Shown here: one piece after another, positions 52,742-60,233 of the stretch
Numbering within the stretch: the first letter of the stretch is position 1
How the letters are laid out: every line of letters begins with the position of its first letter
Source: Paenibacillus sp. MAEPY2
GTDB taxonomy: Bacteria; Bacillota; Bacilli; Paenibacillales; Paenibacillaceae
Assembly: GCF_000499205.1 (NCBI RefSeq)
Contig: NZ_AWUK01000031.1
Span: 1 to 64,000, forward strand
Length of the DNA: 64,000 nt
Reading direction: 5' to 3'
Position numbers and translations under genes: made by a program
The notes under the pieces: generated by a model
What the model was told of the DNA's origin: nothing
What the model saw: the letters and a program-made list of their open reading frames with translations, nothing else
Databases searched by the model: none

Positions 52742-54247
52742 TTACTGGACTTTCAATCGGATCACGTTCCACGATGCTTTGGCCAGGCTTGCCGTGATCA
52801 GTGTATCCGATACCTCTGCATCACCACGATTATGTGGAGCGACGCGATTCGGCTGTGCGGCAGTATTGGCTGCTTTCAGATCATCACTTTCCAGTACAAT
52901 ATGCTCAATCAACTGACACTTCCCAAAGCTGCGCAGATCCACTTCAAGCGGAAGTGATTCTTCCAGATGACGGTTGACAGCGAAAACAGTCACTTCACCC
53001 TGCTCTTCGTTATGCACCGCAATGCCCTCCAGATAAGGAACATCCGTAATTTGTTTGGTGTCATATTTCGGTGACTGGATCAACGGCACAAGTGCTGTTC
53101 CACGTCCGAACACGGAAGCGTGCATGAACGGATAGAAAATCGTCTGTCTCCATGCAGCACCACCATTATCCGTCATGATTGGAGCGATAACGTTGACGAG
53201 CTGCGCCAAACACGCCATTTTGACACGGTCGGCATGTTTAAGCATGCTGATCAGCATACAACCCACAAGCAGTGCATCTTCATGGTTGTATACGTCCTCC
53301 AGCTGTGGCGGAGCAATCTGCCATGGGTCCATTTTGGAGTCGTTCTCATGAGAGTGATACCATACATTCCACTCATCGAAGGACAGATACATCGTTTTTT
53401 TGCTGCGTTTCTTCGCTTTGATATAATCGCAAGTCGCTTTCACCGTATCAATGAAACGATCCATCTCCAATGAGCGTGCAAGGAAGGTTGGTGTGTCATT
53501 CTCCTGATTGCCGTAATACTGATGTAGAGATAGATATTCAACATGATCATACGTATGGTCCAGCACCGTCGCTTCCCATTCCGGGAAGGATGGCATGCCC
53601 AGGGATGAACTTCCGCAAGCGACGAGTTCAATTGTTGGATCAGTCCACTTCATCACTTTTGCCGCTTCAAGTGCAATCCGCCCATACTCTTCTGCTGTTT
53701 TGTGACCAATCTGCCACGGACCGTCCATTTCGTTGCCAAGACACCAGGTTTTGATAGCATGAGGCTCTTTGTATCCATGTTTAATACGCAAATCACTATA
53801 ATAGGAACCTTCCGGATGGTTGCTGTACTCCACGATGTTGCGGGCTGCGTCTACCCCCCGTGTTCCCAAATTGACGGCCATCATCACTTCTGAATTCGCC
53901 TGTTTGGACCAATCCACAAATTCGTTGAACCCAAATTCATTGGTCTCGATGGTTCTCCAGGCCAATTCAAGTCTGCGTTTGCGTTCAAACACAGGCCCAA
54001 CGGAATCCTCCCAATTGTAACCGGATACAAAATTACCTCCAGGATACCGTACAATCGGAACCTGCAGCTCCTTCACCATCTCCAACACATCTCCACGGAA
54101 TCCCGCTTCGTTCGCTGTAGGATGACCCGGCTCATATATTCCACCGTATACGGCACGTCCCAGATGTTCAATAAATGAACCGTATAAACGTTTGTCAACT
54201 ACGCCAATTGTGAAATCCTTGTCTACCGTCATTTTTGCTTTTTCCAT
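52742..54247 (-). CDS. abfA: GH51 alpha-L-arabinofuranosidase
   Basis: A 501-residue cytoplasmic enzyme releasing arabinose from the ends and side chains of arabino-oligosaccharides. FIEHLGRAVYGGIYEPGHP and PIVRYPGGNFVSGYNWEDSVGP are N-terminal signatures. The acid/base Glu lies in WCLGNEMDGPWQIG and the nucleophile Glu in YLSFDEWNVWYHS. The C-terminal beta-domain begins near residue 385. The likeliest start is the ATG at 54247, about 12 bases after GGGAG; the ORF opens further upstream without a site. It is divergent from the second ArsR-like regulator. Symbol follows B. subtilis/Geobacillus usage. Confidence 0.95.
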   Translation of the reverse strand: MEKAKMTVDKDFTIGVVDKRLYGSFIEHLGRAVYGGIYEPGHPTANEAGFRGDVLEMVKELQVPIVRYPGGNFVSGYNWEDSVGPVFERKRRLELAWRTIETNEFGFNEFVDWSKQANSEVMMAVNLGTRGVDAARNIVEYSNHPEGSYYSDLRIKHGYKEPHAIKTWCLGNEMDGPWQIGHKTAEEYGRIALEAAKVMKWTDPTIELVACGSSSLGMPSFPEWEATVLDHTYDHVEYLSLHQYYGNQENDTPTFLARSLEMDRFIDTVKATCDYIKAKKRSKKTMYLSFDEWNVWYHSHENDSKMDPWQIAPPQLEDVYNHEDALLVGCMLISMLKHADRVKMACLAQLVNVIAPIMTDNGGAAWRQTIFYPFMHASVFGRGTALVPLIQSPKYDTKQITDVPYLEGIAVHNEEQGEVTVFAVNRHLEESLPLEVDLRSFGKCQLIEHIVLESDDLKAANTAAQPNRVAPHNRGDAEVSDTLITASLAKASWNVIRLKVQ

Positions 54248-54322
54248 CGTGAAGTTCAGCTCCCTAAGATTAATATAAAAATTAATTGATAATCTATGGA
54301 TCAACGTTCATATTTATATTAA

Positions 54323-54330
54323 AATCGATT
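54323..54330. promoter_or_regulatory. AATCGATT palindrome shared with the abnA control region
   Basis: The eight-base palindrome occurs in the region before the GH51 gene and in the abnA/regulator region (24008-24015), in each case with A-rich sequence 5' of it. Both regions are next to paralogous regulators, so it is a candidate operator. A chance match in AT-rich DNA is quite possible. Confidence 0.25.
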
Positions 54331-54463
54331 ATGGCAGCAATTTCAACATGAATTTTGCAAAATGTTATTCTTTTGGCTGGATTTATGTTTAACTTAATTC
54401 TATAAAAATAATGGATATGAGTTTGTATCGTTATTTACACGTGCACGAAGAGGACAGAAAAAA

Positions 54464-54580
54464 CCTGTAGAAGCGTAGCGGTCGCCTTTATCACCGGATT
54501 TCCCCCCATTATACATGGGAAATCAAAGAAATCCGGGGATAACAGCGATTGGAAGGTTATTCTGTCAGCGTAGTGGCCTC
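54464..54580. repeat. Structured intergenic repeat with long hairpin
   Basis: CCGGATTTC (54494-54502) pairs exactly with GAAATCCGG (54528-54536), flanked by TTATC/GATAA. The element is bounded by near copies of AGCGTAG (about 54472 and 54568). Its right arm GGGGATAACAGCGAT is repeated at the left edge of the window. It fills the divergent region between abfA and the regulator; I see no gene in the rest of 54248-54625. Confidence 0.6.
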
Positions 54581-54625
54581 GTGTGAATAACACTAGATCA
54601 ACTCATATTACCTGGAGGAACAGAT

Positions 54626-55534
54626 GTGATCAGAGCAAATACCGATACAGAATGGCTGCCCCTATACGAGGCACTCGCGAGTGAGGTGCGTCTACAGATT
54701 ATCAGGCTTGTTGCGGAGACTCCAATGAACGTGAAGGACATTGCCGCCTCACTCGGCCTAAGCAGTGCAATCGTAACCATGCATGTTCGCAAGCTTCAGG
54801 ATGTGGGCATCATTCAATCCAAAATGATTCGCAAGGACGGCGGCACGCACAAAATGAACAGCCTGGCCGTCGACTGGATCGGCATCTCCATGCCACAGGA
54901 AACGGGAGCCTCACGCAAGCTTCATGAAGTGGCAATCCCTGTCGGGCATTACACCCATTTTGATGTGTATCCAACTTGTGGCCTGGCTACGTCCAATCAG
55001 GTCATTGGACAGTATGATGACCCACGCTATTTTCTGGATCCCGAGCGGATGCATGCCCATATTCTCTGGTTTGGACGTGGATTCGTGGAATACAAGATTC
55101 CAAACTATATCTTGTCCGGCCAACAGATCAGCGCCATTGAATTGTCACTTGAGATCGGTTCAGAGGCACCTTCAGTCAACCCGAACTGGCCTTCGGACAT
55201 TACCTTTATGCTCAATGGAATTCATCTCGGTGAATGGACAAGTCCTGGAGATTCGGGAAATGGACGCGGCATGTTCACCCCGGAATGGTGGAGCGACAGT
55301 GTTAATCAATATGGCATGCTCAAGGTGCTGCGAATTACACATGAGGGCACATTTATTGATGGACAGCACATGTCCGAAGTTACGCTTGCGGATATTCCCG
55401 TAGAACGGAACCAATGGACATTACGCCTCTCCGTGGAGGAAGATGCGCAGCATGTTGGCGGGCTAACATTGTATGGTCAGGGATTCGGCAACTATGATCA
55501 GGATATTCTTTTCCGGCTCTATTACCAGGACTGA
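54626..55534 (+). CDS. ArsR-type HTH regulator with conserved C-terminal domain (copy 2)
   Basis: A 302-residue paralogue of the regulator at 24218-25135, with the same layout. The N-terminal winged HTH covers ALASEVRLQIIRLVAETPMN and LSSAIVTMHVRKLQD. The C-terminal domain repeats PTCGLAT, DDPRYF, EYKIPNY, GSEAP, WTSPGDSG, QYGMLK and FGNYDQD. A GTG start follows GGAGG by seven bases. It is divergent from the GH51 gene. As with its paralogue, regulation of the arabinan-related gene beside it is inferred from position. Confidence 0.83.
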   Translation: MIRANTDTEWLPLYEALASEVRLQIIRLVAETPMNVKDIAASLGLSSAIVTMHVRKLQDVGIIQSKMIRKDGGTHKMNSLAVDWIGISMPQETGASRKLHEVAIPVGHYTHFDVYPTCGLATSNQVIGQYDDPRYFLDPERMHAHILWFGRGFVEYKIPNYILSGQQISAIELSLEIGSEAPSVNPNWPSDITFMLNGIHLGEWTSPGDSGNGRGMFTPEWWSDSVNQYGMLKVLRITHEGTFIDGQHMSEVTLADIPVERNQWTLRLSVEEDAQHVGGLTLYGQGFGNYDQDILFRLYYQD

Positions 55535-55548
55535 ATGAACAACAAAAA

Positions 55549-55588
55549 GAACCTTCTATCCCGCCGCATAGGCAGAGATGGAAGGTTC
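55549..55588. terminator. Bidirectional terminator between convergent genes
   Basis: GAACCTTC (55549-55556) pairs with GAAGGTTC (55581-55588), extended by an ATC/GAT pair, with A-run and T-rich flanks. Confidence 0.65.
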
Positions 55589-55634
55589 CTTTATATGTTT
55601 TTCAGGTGTTTCAGGCTTGTATTATACGCACGAC

Positions 55635-56426
55635 TTAGAGCGCACTTCCACCAAACAGGAAACGGTACTCCCAGTGTTTGCCGGAGATATCGCTGATGGT
55701 TACACCACCACCAGCGTTGGAATACGTGTGCAGAATTTTGCCGTCCCCCAGATAAATTCCCGTGTGGGTAATGGTCGCAGTGGATTTGTTCACACTGGAG
55801 TACGATGATGCCGATGTGCCTTTATAGGACATAAAGTACATCAGATCACCGCGTTTCAGATTTTTCCAATTGGTCTGAACGGTTCCATTAGCTTTCACAT
55901 ATGCTCCTTGCTTACGTGAATCGGACGGAAGCTTGATTCCAAGTGCATCAATAAATGCCTGACGTACAAAGCTTGAACAGTCGAACGTAGCCGTACTGGT
56001 ACGACTAGCTCCAAACTCATATGGTGTCCCCTTATATTTCATGCCTGCTGCAATCACTTTCTCCACAGAAGCACTGCCTGTAACAGACGTACCGCTTGTT
56101 CCAGACCCGCTTGTGCTGCCTTTCACGGCTTGTGTATATTTTGAAGAAGAAGATATGTATCCTGTCCGGTTGCCGGAATCCTTTACTTTATACCAGCCTG
56201 AGCCGGAATTTTGAGTTACCGTTACCGTTTCCCCTTTTGGCATCAAACGAACAATGCTTGCGGAAGAAGATGGTGATGTACGCAAGTTTACTCCCCAGAT
56301 GACTTTAACTTTTGAATTCGCAACTGCGGCTGCCGATGCCGGTGTCGTTAATGCTCCTGCTGTCAGACTTCCCATCAGCATCGTTGCTGTTACACTCGCA
56401 GTAATGATCTTGCTTTTCCAGTTCAT
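55635..56426 (-). CDS. Secreted NlpC/P60 peptidoglycan hydrolase with SH3 domain
   Basis: A 263-residue cell-wall endopeptidase cutting peptide stems. A signal peptide (KIITASVTATMLMGSLTAGA) is followed by one bacterial SH3 domain (residues 38-98: VNLRTSPSSSASIVRLMPKGE, WYKVKDSGNRTGYI), a Ser/Gly linker, and the NlpC/P60 domain. The catalytic Cys lies in ATFDCSSFVRQAF, the His in ITHTGIYLGDGKI and a second polar residue in LHTYSNAGGG. GGGGG lies before the ATG. The upstream leader (to about 56530) carries a GGGCTG/CAGCCC hairpin. Confidence 0.9.
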   Translation of the reverse strand: MNWKSKIITASVTATMLMGSLTAGALTTPASAAAVANSKVKVIWGVNLRTSPSSSASIVRLMPKGETVTVTQNSGSGWYKVKDSGNRTGYISSSSKYTQAVKGSTSGSGTSGTSVTGSASVEKVIAAGMKYKGTPYEFGASRTSTATFDCSSFVRQAFIDALGIKLPSDSRKQGAYVKANGTVQTNWKNLKRGDLMYFMSYKGTSASSYSSVNKSTATITHTGIYLGDGKILHTYSNAGGGVTISDISGKHWEYRFLFGGSAL

Positions 56427-56800
56427 GATGTCGTGTTCCCCCTGATGTTACAGAATTTTAACCTGGCCTCATTTGCCGGGCTTGCCCCATTGTAAAACGG
56501 GCTGTCCATAACGATCATCAGCCCAAAGTCCTGTATTCGATCTGGCAGGATTGAGCACTAAGAATCAGGGAAACATCTCACACCAGTTGGCTAAAACTAC
56601 CGTTAATCACTTCTTTTTCAAAGGTTAAATTATTGTAACTATTTGCTGTGCTTCGTTTTACGCAGAAAAGTGGCTTAAGCCAATCCTCACTCAGGACATG
56701 CGTCATATGACCTATATTTTAATATTTAAATTCTATATATGGTAAACATTACTATGGTTCAATTTCTGAATCAGCTGCCTACATGGAGAACATAAACGCC
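56427..56800 (-). promoter_or_regulatory. Leader and promoter stretch of the NlpC/P60 gene
   Basis: About 380 bp with no gene. On the minus strand it contains the stem GGGCTG/CAGCCC (56499-56524) followed by a GGGGCAAGCCC segment. These could be part of a structured 5' leader. I looked for c-di-AMP and c-di-GMP aptamer signatures and did not find a match good enough to call. Confidence 0.35.
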
Positions 56801-56813
56801 TCCAACATGCAAA

Positions 56814-56838
56814 AAGCCGGAGATTTCTCCCCGGCTGT
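56814..56838 (-). terminator. Terminator of the GH48 gene
   Basis: AGCCGG (56815-56820) pairs with CCGGCT (56831-56836), with an inner AGA/TCT, and five A before it (T-run on the minus strand). Confidence 0.75.
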
Positions 56839-56860
56839 ACTCTGTTTCAATACGAGTTGA

Positions 56861-59800
56861 TTATGGCTCAATGCCCCATGCGTTGACTCCGCCAATATAA
56901 GCGGTCACCTTGTTCCAGGCAGTGAAGGCCGTTTTGGTAGCATCGAAAGAATAATCATTGGTCTGATCAAAATTCGTCCAGTTGTTCTTCGAGAAACGAC
57001 CCTGAATAATTCCCGTCTCCGCCCCCGCTGCCAGACTGCCGGCCCCGGATTTGAAACCAATCTCCAGATACGTATCCGCTGTCCCTTTTGCCGGATCTAC
57101 CGTCACAAAGTGAGCTTCAACGTTGGCACTGCCAATCTGAGCGTAATCACACCAGAAACTCAGATCGGATGCACTATCCTTCGTAAAGTAATACCGTACC
57201 TTCACCTGGCTCAGATCCACTGCTGTCGTGCCTGTGTTCTTGACATTGAGCTGCGGGGTCACTGCATTGCCTGACGTTCCTGGACCGCCATTGCGGTATT
57301 GCACTTCAAGTGCACCTGTTGTTACAGGAGGCGCTGTTAGGGTCACCGTCACGACATTGGACAAGGTCTGCCCGCTTGCATTTACGGCCACCACTCGGTA
57401 ATTGTATGCGGTACCGTTCACTGCCGTGGCATCGGTGTACGTTAGTGCCGTCAGTCCTGTAGCCAGATCGGCGTAGGCTCCGCCTGCTACCGAGCGTTGT
57501 ACCTTGTAACTTGCAGATCCAGTCGATGCGGTCCATGTCAGTACAGCCTGATTATTGCCTGCCGTTCCCGTAAGGGTTAACACTCCCGGTACGGACGTTC
57601 CCGCTTGCGGAGTAGCAGATGCTTGAGCAGACGGTGCCGATTCACCTGCCGTATTCACTGCGGTCACCACATAATAGTACGTTTTGCCATTGGTCAGTCC
57701 TGTATTTGTGAAGGTCGAACCGGTTACCCCCGTTGCTACGGAAGTATACGGGCCACCGTTCACCTCTGCACGTTTTACCGTGTAAGAAGTGGCACCCGAT
57801 ACAGCATTCCAGTTCAGAACAGCCTGCTCACTGCCTGCTGCCGCTGTCAGCCCCGTCGGAGCTGCTGGCACTTGGACCACTGGGCCTCCTGCGTCCCCGA
57901 GGAGACGATCATATTCGCCATATGCCGTAGCCATATCTACCTGTGACCAGAAGCGGTGATACGTAAAGGTTGGTGCGCCATTTTCCCATTTTTTCGTTGT
58001 TGGATTATAAGACGTTTTGTACAGGTTATCCAGATAAGCCCATGCCGGATCTTGCTTGATGGCTGGACGCAGGTCAGCGTAGCCAATATATACGCCATTC
58101 CCCCCTTTGGCAGGATCAGAAGGTACGCCGGCCGTACCCGGAATGGTATTGCCCTGACCGAAGGTTCCCGTCCAGTTTGCCGGAATGTAAATCTCTTTGG
58201 CGAAGAAACGGAAGTAGTCTTTACGGACTTCCTCGGTCACGATCCCTACACCATCATTGTAATCCCATGCTGTATTCAGCAGCTTCTCGGCCATATCTTT
58301 GGCTTCCTGTCCTTTGTTACTGAGCACGCCGCTTTCTGCTTGAGTCCCCGCAGCAAAGAACGTCAAGGCTTTGATGTAGCTCCCCAGCACACCTGTATCC
58401 TGAGCAGGATCTTTGGTTACCACATGAAAGTTCGGATTGTTCGTAAAGGAACTGAATCCATTCCATTTGTCCGGCTGCCCCTGCCATTCCTGGCTGCCTG
58501 GAATCCAGAATTCGCCCGGTGCAGGTGTAGTGGCAACCTGTGCGTTGGTACCGCCAAGAATCCGTTGGCCCGCCGCATTCAAATAATATCCTTGTGCATC
58601 CGTCACCGGACGCTCATCAACGAATACATAATCCTTGGCCCAGTCGACCCACTTGGTGATGACTTTTTTGGCCATCTGGAAGTTCTCAGAGCTGAGGTCT
58701 CCGCTCTCGGCAAGAATGTAATACATCTCCGCTACACGTTCCAGCGACCAGGCTTGGAATCCGAACCACGTGTTGGAGTCGGGATCACGATATACCGGAG
58801 CTTCCTGATAAGCCATGTCGTAGAACGTACTGGTTCCGGCAGGATACGCTTTGTAGGAGCCATCAAAACTGTTCGTCGCTCCGCCGCCAATCGCCCCTTC
58901 GTGAGACTGTAACCAGGTGTAGAATTCCAATTGGCGCTTCAGCGAGGCATTCCAATCTGCCTCGGCTGTTGTCGATTTGGGAATCAGGCCACCTGCCGAA
59001 TCAGACAAGGCATAAGCTGCCACCGGATTCTGGTATGCCTGATGTGTATGACTGGCGCCAATCCGCCAAGCCCAGTTGCCGCCCTCACCAAGTCCGCCGC
59101 CCCATGAGGTATACCACGCCATGAGATACATATTGGAGTCGTCTTTGCCCGTACCGGCCGTCGGTGTGCCGTTCTTGGCACTTCCGATCTTCTGGAAGTA
59201 CTTGTCGTGCATCCCATAGCGCAGATAGTCACCCATCTTCTTCGCTTTATCCAGATACGCTGTATTGGTGTAGCCCATCTCCTTCGCCCAATACAGTACC
59301 TGCACTGCACGTGCGTCAGCATCCGTTGCGTTGGTATAACGCCACTGGGCTGCCGGTGCCTGGGTCTCCTTGGTGAACAGGCTCATGAAACCTTCGCCCG
59401 TTTTGCCAAACGTTTTATTGTCCTGAGACGGGTGTGGAATGGCTTCCCATACGGACTCTTGCTCTCCACGCTGGAACGTATTCACGTAAGCCGCTGTATG
59501 ATTCGGATTCAGCAGATTACCATATCCGTACCAGTTATCCACATCCAGCAGCCAGTGCATCAGGTACGTCTGATTGTTGCCATAGGAAGCTTTCAGCTCG
59601 GCATCCAGTGGGTCTTTCCCGGCTGCATATTGCCCGTTAATAGCTGAAGGATATTGATCCGGAAAAGGTTTTTCCGCTGCATAAGTGGCCGGGCTGTTCG
59701 GATTGTAATAACTCATCGTAGGCTGCTCTTCCTTGCCGTCGCCTTCATTGATAGGGATGATGTATTTCTCCATGCTGTCCCAAGCCGCTTCCAGTTTGGA

Positions 59801-60139
59801 CCAATCGCCCGTATAGTGACCGTACATCGTTTCCAGCCAGAGCCAGTAACTGTACGCCTCGGATGTCGTCATGTGCCCATAATCCGGTGCCTCACTCATC
59901 AGCGTTTCAATGGAATGATAGGGAATGCCCTCTGGAGAAAAATAACCGTTTGCCGGATCTTTCAGCTGATCATACAATTGCAGAAACCGCGCTTCATTGA
60001 TTCCGTCCGCCTGAGCATCAACGGTCTGCTCCTCGGCATAAGCCGTTTGGGGACCTGCCCACAAACCGGTGTACCCGGTCAGCATAACGGTCCCTGCAAG
60101 CATGGCAGACAAGCTTTTTTTGGCAGCTGATTTCAACAT
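56861..60139 (-). CDS. cel48: GH48 cellobiohydrolase with two FnIII and one CBM3
   Basis: A 1092-residue secreted processive exo-cellulase acting from chain ends to release cellobiose. A signal peptide (KKSLSAMLAGTVMLTGYTGLWA) precedes the GH48 catalytic domain (about 40-690), seen in SIETLMSEAPDYGHMTTSEAYSYW and WRYTNATDADARAVQVLYWAKE. Two fibronectin-III modules (about 765-935) and a C-terminal CBM3 (about 945-1092: ALEVQYRNGGPGTSGNAVTPQ) follow. GGGAGG stands seven bases before the ATG. It lies 94 bp after the GH9 gene and is probably co-transcribed. Its FnIII-CBM3 tail is very like that of the GH9 protein. The pair resembles P. barcinonensis Cel9B-Cel48C. Confidence 0.95.
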   Translation of the reverse strand: MLKSAAKKSLSAMLAGTVMLTGYTGLWAGPQTAYAEEQTVDAQADGINEARFLQLYDQLKDPANGYFSPEGIPYHSIETLMSEAPDYGHMTTSEAYSYWLWLETMYGHYTGDWSKLEAAWDSMEKYIIPINEGDGKEEQPTMSYYNPNSPATYAAEKPFPDQYPSAINGQYAAGKDPLDAELKASYGNNQTYLMHWLLDVDNWYGYGNLLNPNHTAAYVNTFQRGEQESVWEAIPHPSQDNKTFGKTGEGFMSLFTKETQAPAAQWRYTNATDADARAVQVLYWAKEMGYTNTAYLDKAKKMGDYLRYGMHDKYFQKIGSAKNGTPTAGTGKDDSNMYLMAWYTSWGGGLGEGGNWAWRIGASHTHQAYQNPVAAYALSDSAGGLIPKSTTAEADWNASLKRQLEFYTWLQSHEGAIGGGATNSFDGSYKAYPAGTSTFYDMAYQEAPVYRDPDSNTWFGFQAWSLERVAEMYYILAESGDLSSENFQMAKKVITKWVDWAKDYVFVDERPVTDAQGYYLNAAGQRILGGTNAQVATTPAPGEFWIPGSQEWQGQPDKWNGFSSFTNNPNFHVVTKDPAQDTGVLGSYIKALTFFAAGTQAESGVLSNKGQEAKDMAEKLLNTAWDYNDGVGIVTEEVRKDYFRFFAKEIYIPANWTGTFGQGNTIPGTAGVPSDPAKGGNGVYIGYADLRPAIKQDPAWAYLDNLYKTSYNPTTKKWENGAPTFTYHRFWSQVDMATAYGEYDRLLGDAGGPVVQVPAAPTGLTAAAGSEQAVLNWNAVSGATSYTVKRAEVNGGPYTSVATGVTGSTFTNTGLTNGKTYYYVVTAVNTAGESAPSAQASATPQAGTSVPGVLTLTGTAGNNQAVLTWTASTGSASYKVQRSVAGGAYADLATGLTALTYTDATAVNGTAYNYRVVAVNASGQTLSNVVTVTLTAPPVTTGALEVQYRNGGPGTSGNAVTPQLNVKNTGTTAVDLSQVKVRYYFTKDSASDLSFWCDYAQIGSANVEAHFVTVDPAKGTADTYLEIGFKSGAGSLAAGAETGIIQGRFSKNNWTNFDQTNDYSFDATKTAFTAWNKVTAYIGGVNAWGIEP

Positions 60140-60233
60140 GTATATACCTCCCTGGAATGGTGAATTCAATTTGAATCACTCTGGGTCTGCGCATGCTGTT
60201 GAGCTGATTTGTTATATTGATCTACCTTTAACG

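Noticed and set aside
56427..56800. c-di-AMP (ydaO) riboswitch before the NlpC/P60 gene
   Set aside because: Such leaders are common before cell-wall hydrolases, but the conserved aptamer segments were not seen.
57956..58912. 318-residue plus-strand ORF antisense to GH48
   Set aside because: Overlaps a strongly supported catalytic domain and has no start signals or recognisable motif.
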